Shown: one piece after another, positions 27,301 through 35,916 of the stretch
How the letters are laid out: each line of letters starts with the position of its first letter
How positions within the stretch are numbered: position 1 is the first letter of the stretch
Origin: Bog-159 sp963738345
Lineage (GTDB): Bacteria; Acidobacteriota; Terriglobia; Bryobacterales; Bryobacteraceae
Length of the DNA: 64,000 nt
Reading direction: 5' to 3'
Assembly (NCBI GenBank): GCA_963738345.1
Contig: CAVTWI010000002.1
Coordinates: 3,224,001-3,288,000 of the forward strand
Program-made: the position numbers and the translations under genes
The notes under the pieces: generated by a model
Databases searched by the model: none
What the model saw: the letters and a program-made list of their open reading frames with translations, nothing else
What the model was told of the DNA's origin: nothing

Positions 27301-29767
27301 GGGCGATGGCGGGCCCGCGACCTCTGCGAATCTCTACTTTCCCCAAGGCCTCGCCTGGTCGAACGGAAATCTCTATATCGCCGATGAGTCCAACGGGCGC
27401 GTCCGGGTTGTGACGCCGGATGGGCTGATCAATACCTTCGCCGGCGGCGGGACCGCCGCAAGCGGCCTCGCCACGAGTGTGAATCTCGGCTATCCTAGAG
27501 ATCTCGCGTTTGGACCTGACGGAAGCCTGTATCTTACCGATGATACATACAACGGGCTCACTTGGAAGGTTGCCAACGGCACCGCCAATGTGATCGCAGG
27601 AAACGACACCAATGGCTCTGGTGACCTACTGGACTATCCAAGCGGCACGGCTGTCGACTCTTCCAGCAATATTTTTATCTCGGATCAAAACAACAACCGT
27701 ATTCGAGAGCTAAGCAATGGCAAGATCTCGACCGTGTCAGGCACCGGCACCTGCAGTTTCGGCGGCGACAATGGTCCGGCATCCTCTGCCTTAATATGCA
27801 GTCCGTCGGGCCTCGCCTACGATTCGGGCTATGGCTTGGTATTGGCGGACTCGGGGAATCACCGCCTGCGCGCGTTTGTCCCGGGAGGAACGATTACGAC
27901 GTTTGCCGGCGGCGGATCCGGGACCACGCCGGCTACCGGCACTTATGTAGCGGCGACATCGGTAAGTCTGAGTTCTCCTAATAACCTTACTCTTGATCCG
28001 ATCATCAATAACCTGTACCTTACGGATGGAGTCGACGTCTGGAGATTGATCACATGGAACAATGGCAATCTCACTACCCCTTTGATGACGAAAATAACAG
28101 GCGGCAGCAGCGGTATTGCTCTCGGGAGCGCGGGTGGCGTGGCAGCCGATACGGCGGGCAACGTCTACGTATCCGATAGCTATGTTGTTTGGAAATTGAC
28201 GCCCGGCTATTCATGTTCCCCGAATGGGACAAGCGGCACGTTGACGCTGACACCTTCCGCAGGTGCGACCGGCATTGTGCTCAGTCCCATCCTGACGTGG
28301 ACGACAGTCACTGGCGCAACGTCCTATAACGTAAACTTCGGCACCTCAAACCCGCCGCCCAACGCCGGCGCGGCAACTTGCACGAGCTATAGTCCACCAA
28401 GCCTGAACCCGAATACCACGTACTATTGGCAAGTGGTTCCACAAGGTGCCGGGTCGCCATCAGCCGTGCAATCGTTCACCACGGAGGCAGCGGAAGTAGG
28501 CGCTCTGACGCTGACACTCAATGCGACTGGCATGGGGACGGTGACTGCGAGCCCATCGTCACCCGATGGCACGTATTATCCGGGCACTCAAATTTGCTTG
28601 ACGGCGACTCCGAACTCCGGCTGGGTATTCAGTTCCTGGAGCGGCGCGGCGTTAAATGGGTCCGGATGCTTCGCGATTACTGGCAATACCGCCGTAACCG
28701 CGGTGTTCACCGCTACAAGTTCCTTGATAACTCCCGCGCCTGGAGCGACTCTTTCCGGCAGTTTGGTGGACTTCTCCTGGAATGCCGAGATAGGCGCCAC
28801 AGAGTATCAATTATCCGTTGGCACCACGGCGGGAGGCACGAATATTTTCGCAGGCACTACGGCTGGGACATCCCAAAGTGTCAGTTCTATTCCGTGCACC
28901 GAAACCGGCGTAACCATCTACGTGCAGCTAGCTGCCGAAGTGAACGGCAGCTTCCAGACGCCGACTAGCTACACCTATCAGTGCGTGCTCGGGTTGCAGG
29001 ACTTTAACCACAACGGGCACCCCGACATAATTTGGCAGGATATGACCTCCGGATTGGCGCAGATCTGGTATCTCGACGGATCGCAGGGGGTCACCCTTAC
29101 TGGTGCTGCGAACCTGACGATAGCCAATCCTTGGCGCATCGTGGCAGTGGCGGACTTCAATGGCGATGGTAGCCCGGATGTCTTGTGGCAAGACCCGGTA
29201 AGCGGTTCCTTGCAAGTCTGGTACATGGGCGGACCCGGCGGTAATGTGTTCATGGGAGCTCTCAATATTGCCGGTCCCAATCCGTGGCGCGTGTCATCGG
29301 TGGCCGACTTCAACGGGGATGGGCATCCGGATTTGTTGTGGCAGAGTCCTGAATCTGGCCTGGCGCAGATCTGGTATATGGGAGGTCCGCAAGGGAACAC
29401 CCTCCTTTCAGCGGTGAATTTGACACTGACCAATCCATGGCGCATCGCCGGTACGGCGGACTTTAACGGCGACGGGCATGCTGACATTCTGTGGCAAGAT
29501 CCAGTGAGCGGTGGGACCCAAATATGGTACATGGGGGGATCGCAAGGCAGCCAATTCCTGAGCGCGGTGAACATCACCGGAGCGAACCCCTGGCGTGTAG
29601 TAGCTATCGCCGACTTCAATCTGGATGGCCACCCCGACTTAGTTTGGGAGGATCCGATTTCCGGCTCAAGCCAGGTATGGTTCATGACCGGAGCGCAAGG
29701 GACCACAGTTCAGGCGACTACCTCATTGAGTGGCGCGAATCCGTGGCGCATTGTCGGACCGAACTAA
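24314..29767 (+). CDS. giant modular surface protein: DUF7948-SBBP-BACON-NHL-InlB-like-VCBS
   Basis: An 1817-residue exported protein. Domains in order: signal peptide (1-18); DUF7948-like N-terminal domain (about 30-225); SBBP beta-propeller repeats (about 230-690, each with a VDxxGNxYxxG core). Three BACON domains follow (about 705-970, ending in LQDAG, TEDAG and SQSAG). Then NHL-type propeller repeats (about 980-1300), an Fn3-like domain, an InlB-B-like repeat (about 1400-1465), a second Fn3-like domain, and five FG-GAP/VCBS repeats of exactly 51 residues to the stop. Such proteins are frequent in Acidobacteria and are thought to bind glycans or surfaces. No catalytic motif is seen. The stop lies just before the tRNA-Pro fragment. 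Confidence 0.85.
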   Translation: MQKATTFFLVLVPLVSSAAPRPVSDGSRYGSIPLYFEKNTGQADPGTLYTAHSAGISFALQQNGAALTFAGPADAARIHLEFLKTNRQVIISPEDPLGGHTNYYLNDDPSRWVAGVPQFGRVRYGDVYPGIDLVWHARGQQLEYDFDLQPGADPARIRLRFAGADAVHIDKNGDLILRAKGAEVRQAPPAVWQERNGKRIRVDAGYFLLASHDVGVRLTKYNHSLPLTIDPVLSYATYVGGSGSNSINALAVDSNGEAYIVGSTDTMDFPGVPPSTPANTSGFFVAKLNAAGTGLVYLSYLGAGNNFYYGSVNLNAIAVDQAGNAYIGGMSTSGALPVTAGAYQTTTNSSSGYIAKLDATGKLVFGTYLGGTNGASVLSLALGTGGNIYVTGATASTDFPTTPGAYQTTISTTQNSYGHAFMTILKATGSSLVYSTYLGGADTDQGNAIAVDAGGNVFVAGQTNSPNFPVSSGVVQSLLKGSQNGFVTKFGTAGNLIYSTFLGGSESDSISAIGIDSSGDAFVGGATTSSDFPTTPGAFSPSGPAGSFATKLNASASAFLYSTLLASASSGSYGSTMVGGVVPAPDGSLYIGGLTSLLTFPTTPGALVVPPSQGLGNGGAPYLMQLSADGSTLVYSTLVSGTSDQNYAGYDTQAVPVIALDTAGNAYIAGSTVQFDMPTTPGSYEQSKLTPANYSEPTGFAAKVDMPSPVKCSISISSTGIELPGTGGTGSFNVTVPTGCPWEAVPSNWITLTSPNRSTTSGALSFSVGVNNNTSSSQTGTIQFGSATYTVLQDAGNCATPVFNPTSLEFASAGGLRNIGVTLPSPCSLKAVSSDGWIQINSGSGAYGSGTVGIFVAPNDFAQRSGFVTIASQTVPVTEDAGVCAASVTPTSSALPAAGGTGTLQISTSVPSCQWGVYGVPGWIQVNSTSLSGEGNANLGYAVAPNITSLSRSATISIAGQTVTVSQSAGPFGNIPGYYQASQFAGTGQYNYNGGLGDGGPATSANLYFPQGLAWSNGNLYIADESNGRVRVVTPDGLINTFAGGGTAASGLATSVNLGYPRDLAFGPDGSLYLTDDTYNGLTWKVANGTANVIAGNDTNGSGDLLDYPSGTAVDSSSNIFISDQNNNRIRELSNGKISTVSGTGTCSFGGDNGPASSALICSPSGLAYDSGYGLVLADSGNHRLRAFVPGGTITTFAGGGSGTTPATGTYVAATSVSLSSPNNLTLDPIINNLYLTDGVDVWRLITWNNGNLTTPLMTKITGGSSGIALGSAGGVAADTAGNVYVSDSYVVWKLTPGYSCSPNGTSGTLTLTPSAGATGIVLSPILTWTTVTGATSYNVNFGTSNPPPNAGAATCTSYSPPSLNPNTTYYWQVVPQGAGSPSAVQSFTTEAAEVGALTLTLNATGMGTVTASPSSPDGTYYPGTQICLTATPNSGWVFSSWSGAALNGSGCFAITGNTAVTAVFTATSSLITPAPGATLSGSLVDFSWNAEIGATEYQLSVGTTAGGTNIFAGTTAGTSQSVSSIPCTETGVTIYVQLAAEVNGSFQTPTSYTYQCVLGLQDFNHNGHPDIIWQDMTSGLAQIWYLDGSQGVTLTGAANLTIANPWRIVAVADFNGDGSPDVLWQDPVSGSLQVWYMGGPGGNVFMGALNIAGPNPWRVSSVADFNGDGHPDLLWQSPESGLAQIWYMGGPQGNTLLSAVNLTLTNPWRIAGTADFNGDGHADILWQDPVSGGTQIWYMGGSQGSQFLSAVNITGANPWRVVAIADFNLDGHPDLVWEDPISGSSQVWFMTGAQGTTVQATTSLSGANPWRIVGPN
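29000..29764 (+). repeat. five tandem 153-bp coding repeats (51-residue VCBS/FG-GAP units)
   Basis: Five in-frame units of exactly 153 bases run to the last codon before the TAA. Each encodes a unit beginning DFNxDGxPDxxW, with a central QxWYMxG and ending NPWRI/V. The spacing is invariant but the DNA has diverged, so the array is protein-level, not a fresh duplication. The DxNxDG cores fit calcium-binding FG-GAP loops; the first unit reads DFNHNG. Confidence 0.85.
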
Positions 29768-29820
29768 AGCGTGCGCCTCTCGCTACGCGGTCTGTAGTGG
29801 CTTTTGAAATTCCAGAGGAA

Positions 29821-29870
29821 TTTGGTCGGGCCGCCTGGATTTGAACTCGGGACCTCTTGCACCCCAAGCA
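29821..29870 (-). repeat. 3'-half copy of tRNA-Pro (direct repeat of 36892-36941)
   Basis: Fifty bases match 36892-36941 at 48 positions. They cover the CCA end, acceptor 3' strand, T arm, variable loop and anticodon 3' half of the minus-strand tRNA-Pro(GGG). The match ends inside the anticodon stem. Both mismatches fall in the 3' T-stem strand, breaking the pairing, so this copy is not a functional tRNA. A duplicated tRNA 3' end is the usual footprint of site-specific integration. Confidence 0.85.
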
Positions 29871-30392
29871 GGAAACGGCCTTCAGCGGCTTCAAGAGGTT
29901 GCCGTAATTTCAACGGCTTACATTAAGTCGTGGCATCTACTTCCGGTCCTAGGCTATCGTCTGGACAACGGCGCCGCGGCAACGGCGGAATTGGCCGTAT
30001 GCCGAGTTTCTCGCGCTACCTGATCCAGGCTCTTGTGTGCGAATTCCCGCAGGGTAATTTCGCGGATGCCTTTCCCAACTCTTCGCGTGACATGTGCTTC
30101 TCCACCAGGTCGATGAGGCCAATGGTGACTCGAACACCAGACCCCTGCCGTGTCAGGTCGTCGCGCGAACGCGTTCGCTCGGCGTGATTTCCTGGCGCTC
30201 TATCGCAGTGCTTCTGGCACGCCTTCTCTCCTCACGGTTACTCTCGGCTCATCCAAGGGTGCGTGCCCTAAGAATTATGTCGGAGACTTGAGGGGGTTGG
30301 CGAGCAGAACGCGCAGTGTATGTCAGGAGCGCGGGTTGATTGGTGAACGAAACGAATCACTCCCTTGTTCCGTGAAACGAGGATTAAATAAT
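29871..30392. other. 522-base stretch without a supported gene
   Basis: Between the tRNA-Pro fragment and the next gene I see no credible coding frame. Short minus-strand frames give stretches such as EKHMSREELGK and REITLREFAHKSLDQVARE in two different frames, which might be a decayed gene, but I cannot assign it. A tRNA-like T arm at 30112-30160 is described separately. The start codon at 30393 has a GAGG about 10 bases upstream. Confidence 0.5.
30112..30160 (-). other. degenerate tRNA 3'-half-like sequence (tRNA-Val-like)
   Basis: Read on the minus strand there is a perfect 5-bp T stem (TGGTG/CACCA) closing a canonical 7-base loop TTCGAGT. It is preceded by TGACACGGCAGGGGTC, which resembles the anticodon loop 3' part and variable loop of a tRNA-Val(GAC), and followed by a TTGGCC acceptor-like strand. 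The 5' half is absent: the upstream bases do not pair. Chance is not excluded. Confidence 0.35.
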
Positions 30393-32903
30393 ATGCCGCT
30401 TGCGACTTTGAAAAACCGCTGGCCGGGTGCCACCCGAATCGCAACCTTGTGTCTGGGAGCCATTTCATTTTTTGTGCTCGGTGCGCGGGCCCAGACCGTG
30501 TATGACGCAGTCACGCAGTTCAATAACACCGGTGTTCAAAACGCCGGAGGAGCCTGGACTTATGGCACCGAAACAAGCCTGAACGGTCCTTTCAGCTTGA
30601 TGCCGAATCTTGCAAAGAATCAGCCCTGTACAGGCACCTGTTCCCCGGGCGGCCAAACCTATAGCGATTACTACTACAGTTCGCCGACCGGCGGCGCGGG
30701 CGTTACCGCCAATACTTCAGCGAGCCCGCGGACGATTACTTTCGCCGGTCCAATTCCCATCGTTTGGCCCAACGACGTCCTGCTGGTGGGCCCAGCGGGC
30801 CTGAACCACGGTGGCCCGATCTTAACGGTGATTCGATGGACGGCCCCCCAATCCGGTACCTACAATATTTCCGGATTCTTTCTGAATCTGGAGCAGTCCA
30901 ACACGTACGAATATGTATCCATCAACGGCACGACCGTTTTTTCCAATACCTCTACTTTTAACGGGCGGGAGGAGACCGGAGGCGGAATCCAGGTCTCCGG
31001 TTCGGGCCTGACTAACGTGAGCATAGGCCTGGGCGGCACGGTGGATTTCATCGTCGCGACCGCTTCGGGGACCAACGATTACAATGACGCACTCGGCTTG
31101 TCGGCCACCATCGCCGCCGTTTCACCGGCACTCACTTTCGACGCTGTGCAGGGTTTCAACATGAGCGGCGTCCAGCCCCAGTCCGGCAACGCGTGGACAT
31201 ACGGCACCGAAACCACGCTCAACGGAACGCTCTCATTGTACCCACCAGGGGACTTCGCTCACGAGACCTGCAATGGCGTATCCTGCACGCCGAACGGCGC
31301 CACCTCGCAGCTTTACTATTACCAAAGCGCGAATGTTGGCCCGGCCGTCAACCTGAACACTTCCGGTGGCACGATTACCTATCCCGCTTCACCGCCCCTG
31401 GTCTGGCCCGATAACGTTCTGCTCACCGGACCCGGCGCAGGCTCAAACCCGCAGTACGCGGTAGTACGCTGGACGGCGCCGGTAGCCGGCGTGTATTACA
31501 TCAATGGCTATTGGCAAGACCAGCAGCAAGCAAAAGGAGGCCTGCACGTCTCTGTTAATAATGGCTCGCAGGAGACGGACGGCTTCTTTAACGGATCGTC
31601 TGCGCTGCAAGGTCAGGTACCCTTCTCGTTGAGCGCCGTTACCATGAGCGCTGGGGAGACGGTGGATTTCATCTGTGACAACGGCAATACCGGAACCAAC
31701 GGCAACGATGCGGTTGGGTTGTCCGCGACAATTCTTCAGTATCCAAACAGCCTGACCGCCTCAGGCACGCCGCAGACGGCCGTCGTTGGCTCGGCGTTTC
31801 CTGCTCCGCTTACCGTTCTGGTAACCGGCCCCGCCGGCGCGCCCCTTAGCGGTGCGTTAGTCAAGTTCACGGCTCCGTCGTCTGGCGCCACTGCTTCCTT
31901 GTCGGAGACTAGCGTCGTAACCGGACCTGATGGGACCGCTACCGTGACGGCAACTGCTAACGGAAGAGGCGGAGCCTATAACGTCACTGCCACCCAAGGT
32001 ACTGTATCAGTCGATTTCGCTCTCGTCAACGTAGCGTTGCAGGCATTGACCCTCTCGCCAACGCTAGTGACGGGCGGCAATTCGACCCGTGCCAATACCG
32101 TGACGCTCACCGCGGCCGCGCCGGCAAATGGCGCGTTGATCACGCTCACCAGCGGTAACCCTGGGATTGCCATTGTACCCGGGTCCGTCACCGTCGCGGC
32201 CGGAGCAACTGTATCGACGCCTTTCTCCATTGCCACCACGGGCGTATCCGTGAATTCGCGCGTAACCATAAAGGCAAGCGACGGCATCAATACGCAGAGC
32301 GCCACGCTCACAGTGCGTCCCGCCGCAATTGCCAGTGTCAAACTATCGCACGTCTCTGTCGTGGGTGGAAATCCCGTGCAGGACAACCAGGTGACACTCA
32401 CTGGCGCTGCACCCCAAGGTGGCTCAGTGGTCACATTAACCAGCAGCAATCCGGTTGTGGCAGCCGTGCCTGCATCGGTCGAAGTACCAGCGGGAGGAAC
32501 CAGTTCGCCCGCATTCACAATCACGACTACGCCAGTCGCGGCGGACACTCAGGTCACCATATCTGCAACATATCTGGGTGTAACCAAAACCGCCACTCTG
32601 ACCGTAACGGCGGCCCAGCTTTCGGCGGTCTCTCTGAATCCCGCAAGTGTAACCGGGGGTAAGCCTACAACCAACAACACGGTGCGCTTGAGCGGAGCAG
32701 CGCCGGCCGGTGGAACGGTGGTGACACTCACCAGTGCCAATCCAGCCGTTGCCACGGTACCGCCTACTGTAACAGTACAGGCGGGGGCCAGATCCGCTGC
32801 CTTCACAGTCACGACGACGGCGGTTAGCACCGACACAGTCGTCGCAATTACGGGCACACTTGCCGGGGTCAGTAAATCGGCGAATCTGACCGTTGTGCCA
32901 TAA
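30393..32903 (+). CDS. secreted protein with duplicated N-terminal domain and Ig-like repeats
   Basis: The ATG at 30393 is chosen because it gives a good signal peptide (Arg-containing n-region, hydrophobic core, cleavage at ARAQ) and has an upstream GAGG. The in-frame extension to 30150 has neither. The 836-residue product has two copies of a domain starting YDAVTQFN/FDAVQGFN and GxWTYGTETxLNG (about 26-215 and 220-410). A Big_1-like Ig domain follows (about 415-500), then three tandem Ig-like repeats of about 94 residues, each starting with a V-x-GG core and ending TATLTV/SANLTV (about 505-836). The N-terminal domains are PEP-CTERM-like beta-sandwiches in look but no sorting tail is present. 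Probably an extracellular adhesive or structural protein. Confidence 0.8.
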   Translation: MPLATLKNRWPGATRIATLCLGAISFFVLGARAQTVYDAVTQFNNTGVQNAGGAWTYGTETSLNGPFSLMPNLAKNQPCTGTCSPGGQTYSDYYYSSPTGGAGVTANTSASPRTITFAGPIPIVWPNDVLLVGPAGLNHGGPILTVIRWTAPQSGTYNISGFFLNLEQSNTYEYVSINGTTVFSNTSTFNGREETGGGIQVSGSGLTNVSIGLGGTVDFIVATASGTNDYNDALGLSATIAAVSPALTFDAVQGFNMSGVQPQSGNAWTYGTETTLNGTLSLYPPGDFAHETCNGVSCTPNGATSQLYYYQSANVGPAVNLNTSGGTITYPASPPLVWPDNVLLTGPGAGSNPQYAVVRWTAPVAGVYYINGYWQDQQQAKGGLHVSVNNGSQETDGFFNGSSALQGQVPFSLSAVTMSAGETVDFICDNGNTGTNGNDAVGLSATILQYPNSLTASGTPQTAVVGSAFPAPLTVLVTGPAGAPLSGALVKFTAPSSGATASLSETSVVTGPDGTATVTATANGRGGAYNVTATQGTVSVDFALVNVALQALTLSPTLVTGGNSTRANTVTLTAAAPANGALITLTSGNPGIAIVPGSVTVAAGATVSTPFSIATTGVSVNSRVTIKASDGINTQSATLTVRPAAIASVKLSHVSVVGGNPVQDNQVTLTGAAPQGGSVVTLTSSNPVVAAVPASVEVPAGGTSSPAFTITTTPVAADTQVTISATYLGVTKTATLTVTAAQLSAVSLNPASVTGGKPTTNNTVRLSGAAPAGGTVVTLTSANPAVATVPPTVTVQAGARSAAFTVTTTAVSTDTVVAITGTLAGVSKSANLTVVP

Positions 32904-32917
32904 ACGGATTGGGAGAG

Positions 32918-32939
32918 GGAGAAGCCGCGTGGCTTCTCC
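32918..32939. terminator. hairpin between convergent genes
   Basis: A perfect 9-bp stem (GGAGAAGCC/GGCTTCTCC) with a 4-base GCGT loop lies 15 bases after the stop of the Ig-repeat gene and 36 bases before the stop of the convergent kinase gene. No T-run follows on the plus strand (CCCCC instead), so termination may be weak. Confidence 0.55.
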
Positions 32940-32974
32940 TCCCCCGTCAGTGCGCAAAGTGCGGCCACATACCC

Positions 32975-35749
32975 TCAGTGGCGTGCGCCAGGAGTCTCCA
33001 GGCCGGCGGCTGGCAAATGGCCGGTCTTGATCAGATATTGAATCTGGCGAAGGTGCTTCTCGTAGATCGCCCGCGCTCGCGAGGGCTTCTGCCCGGCCGG
33101 TGTCGGCGGCAAGAGTGCCCCGAAGCGCTGGATCGACTCCAGCGCCCGCGGTCCGTCCAGTGAATTTTCGTAAGCTTGCGCCAGGTAAAAAACGGCGATC
33201 GGGCTCTTGCCGTGTGACAGTTGATCGGCGCGCTGGGCATAGCGCACGGCTCGTGGATAGTCGGCCAGGGATGGAATTGGCGGTTCCATGTGGGCGTAGG
33301 CAGCTTCATTCAGGTTCTGCGGCAAAGCGTCAGGGCGATCGGCAACTTCATCCAGATAAGCGACGCCCGCCTTTGCGTAGCGTGTGGCCTCAGCTAACTG
33401 TCCACTATCTGCCAACAGCTTTGCCATTTTTTGCTGGGTTTCCGCGCGAATCACCCGGTAGGAGGTCTTCGACGGATCGACGGAGATCATGCGATCCAGG
33501 ATTTCAACTGTTACGCGGTAATCCGCGATGGCATCCTGCAGGTGTCCGGCATTGACATTGACATATCCGCGGCTCCGGTACAGATTCATACGGCGATATG
33601 CCGAAGTTGCATTGTTCGGATCCGCGGCTGCCACTCGATCCAGAACCTGCTGTGCGGATTTGAGAATCGTCAGCGCCTCGCTGTATTTTGTCAGTTCACC
33701 GTAGGCCGCCCCGATCATAGTCTCGGCTTTTCCTTCAACTCCCTGATTATCGGCTGCATCCCGCGCCCCTGGGGACAGGCGCCTGAGGCAGTCTAGACTT
33801 TTTTGATAGGTGGCGATAGCCTCTTTGAAGTTCGCCGTGTTGTATTCGGTCAGCCCTTTGGACTGGTACACATACGCGAGCGCCTCTAGCGCTCCGGCAT
33901 CGGACGGAGACAGCCCTAAAGCTGCGTTTAAATGCGTGATTGCCTTATCCGCCGTAGCGAGGACGTTTTCCTTAGCCGCCGCTTCGCTAAGTCCTCCACC
34001 CCTTCCGCCCAACACGTCCATCATGGCGCCGTAGGCTCGCCCGGCCTCCACCTGCCTGGACGCGTCGCTAGGAGATGACGCTGCCAGCCGGTCAAACATG
34101 GCGGTAGCCTGTTTCGTGGCGACTACCGCCTGGTCAGACTGACCGTTCATGTTTAAGACCTTCCCAAGGTTTAAGTTGGCGCGAGCGAGATCCTGCTGGA
34201 CACGCGGGTCCGCGGGCGTGGCTTGTATCAGCGGTCCGAGCAATGCCAGGGCTTTCCGGTCGCTGTCCATGGCCCGTTTGGCATTGCCTAGGCTTTCGCC
34301 GTAGCCGTAGGGCGATTCCAAGATTCCGCCGAGCCTTAGATATCCTTCGGCCAGTTCCAAATTCAAGGCTCGATCCGCGCTTCTCGCAGCCCCCAAACGA
34401 TCGAGGTAAAGGAGCGCTTGGCTCGCCAAATCGGCGCGCACAGGGAGTGACCCCTGCAATGCCTGCACCGAGTCGTAGAGTGGAAAAAGAAGATAGTTGG
34501 CCAGCTTGCGAGCGTCCGAGAAGCGTTGCTCCGCCAGCGCCCGTTGGCGTTCCGCGACGCGCGCCTGCCAGAGTGTTGCAGCCATGCCCGTAATCAGCGA
34601 TAACAATACCAAGGCTGCGGCTGATACACTTGCCCTGTGCCGGCCCACAAACTTGCCGGCTACATACAGCCGGGTGGAGGCCATGGCCGAGACGGGCAAT
34701 CCTTCCAGATGCCGGCCGATGTCTTCCGAGAGCTGTTCCACCGAGCCGTAACGCTGGCCTGGCTTCTTGGCCAGCGCCTTCAATACGATGCTGTCCAAAT
34801 CTCCGCGCAGCGCGGTCCGATCGCTTTCGGCCACCTGGCGGCTCGGACGCGGTGGGTCGGCAGTGACCACCGCTGCCATCAACTCGGCGGGTGTGGCCGC
34901 ATCAGAATACGGTCCCTTCCCGGCCAGTAGCTCATAGAGAATCACACCCAACGAGTAGACGTCGCTGGCCACCGCGCAGGGTAAACCCTGCAGTTGTTCG
35001 GGGCTCGCGAACTGCGGGGTCATCATCAACCCTGCCACGGTGGTGGCGTTTTCACGCGAACCGCTGTCCGTGCTCAATATTTTGGCGATTCCGAAATCCA
35101 ACAGCTTCGGTTCACCATTGGCATCCACCAGAATGTTCGATGGCTTTAGATCGCGGTGGACCACCAGATGCTGATGGGCGAAATGGACCGCGCCGCAGAC
35201 CTTGCGGAACAGCACGAGACGCGCCCGGATCGAAAGCCCCTGCTCACCGCAATACCGATCCAGCCGCACGCCTTCGACATATTCCATTGCCAGATAAGGT
35301 TGCCCGTCCGGCGAGACGCCGCCATCCAGCAAGCGAGCGATGTTGGGATGCTCGAGCACGGCCAGGATCTGGCGCTCCTGGCGAAAACGCCCGGCCATTA
35401 GCGCGACGGCGGCGGGAGTGCCGTGGATCAGTTTGATTGCCGCACTTTGCTCGAAGTCTTCGTACCGCCGGCCCAGGTAGACGGTTCCCATGCCGCCTTC
35501 CCCGATTTTGCGTACGATCTCGAATGCGCCGAAGCGAACCGTCGCCGTGGACGGGTCCGGCAGCTTGCTCAACCGGCACTGTTCCTCGTATCCACTGAGG
35601 ATCTCGTGAACGTCGCGCTCAAGTTGGGCATCGCCGCCGCAGGACGCCCGGACCAAATCCGCACGGCGCTCGATGGAGACGGTGAGCGCCCGATGAAAAA
35701 TCTCTTCTACCAGAGCCCAGTAGGGCTGCCCAAGGTCAGGCACTATCAA
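32975..35749 (-). CDS. membrane Ser/Thr protein kinase with TPR sensor domain
   Basis: A 924-residue Hanks-type kinase. The N-terminal 70 residues carry the WALVEEIFHRAL ... RADLVRASCGGD segment typical of acidobacterial/planctomycete kinases. The kinase domain (about 75-350) is complete: glycine loop GEGGMG (83-88), Lys106 in AIK, HRDLKPSN (198-205), DFG (218-220) and an APE-equivalent region FASPEQ. One transmembrane helix (about 365-388) follows, then TPR-like helices to the C-terminus (with LNLGKVLNMNGQ and AYVYQSKGLTEYN). It is divergent from an ECF sigma gene, 167 bases away. Such pairs are known to form kinase-to-sigma signalling modules. The output is expected in the cytoplasm; the TPR half would be periplasmic. 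Confidence 0.9.
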   Translation of the reverse strand: MIVPDLGQPYWALVEEIFHRALTVSIERRADLVRASCGGDAQLERDVHEILSGYEEQCRLSKLPDPSTATVRFGAFEIVRKIGEGGMGTVYLGRRYEDFEQSAAIKLIHGTPAAVALMAGRFRQERQILAVLEHPNIARLLDGGVSPDGQPYLAMEYVEGVRLDRYCGEQGLSIRARLVLFRKVCGAVHFAHQHLVVHRDLKPSNILVDANGEPKLLDFGIAKILSTDSGSRENATTVAGLMMTPQFASPEQLQGLPCAVASDVYSLGVILYELLAGKGPYSDAATPAELMAAVVTADPPRPSRQVAESDRTALRGDLDSIVLKALAKKPGQRYGSVEQLSEDIGRHLEGLPVSAMASTRLYVAGKFVGRHRASVSAAALVLLSLITGMAATLWQARVAERQRALAEQRFSDARKLANYLLFPLYDSVQALQGSLPVRADLASQALLYLDRLGAARSADRALNLELAEGYLRLGGILESPYGYGESLGNAKRAMDSDRKALALLGPLIQATPADPRVQQDLARANLNLGKVLNMNGQSDQAVVATKQATAMFDRLAASSPSDASRQVEAGRAYGAMMDVLGGRGGGLSEAAAKENVLATADKAITHLNAALGLSPSDAGALEALAYVYQSKGLTEYNTANFKEAIATYQKSLDCLRRLSPGARDAADNQGVEGKAETMIGAAYGELTKYSEALTILKSAQQVLDRVAAADPNNATSAYRRMNLYRSRGYVNVNAGHLQDAIADYRVTVEILDRMISVDPSKTSYRVIRAETQQKMAKLLADSGQLAEATRYAKAGVAYLDEVADRPDALPQNLNEAAYAHMEPPIPSLADYPRAVRYAQRADQLSHGKSPIAVFYLAQAYENSLDGPRALESIQRFGALLPPTPAGQKPSRARAIYEKHLRQIQYLIKTGHLPAAGLETPGARH

Positions 35750-35916
35750 TGTCCTCCGATGTTGCCGCGCCGCTCGAGTATTCGGAACTTCTCGGAACAG
35801 CTACCCGGAGGACCGGCAATCCCCGTGGCCAGGGGGAACGGGTTTGCGGAATGCAGACGCTTGGCCGTTTTCCATTCCCAGACCTGCGGAATGTCATCGT
35901 GCTTCGCGGAGATACA

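Noticed and set aside
29000..29764. Regular tandem repeats that could suggest a CRISPR or satellite
   Set aside because: They are in frame, 153 bases long, encode VCBS/FG-GAP units and have diverged DNA; no spacer pattern.
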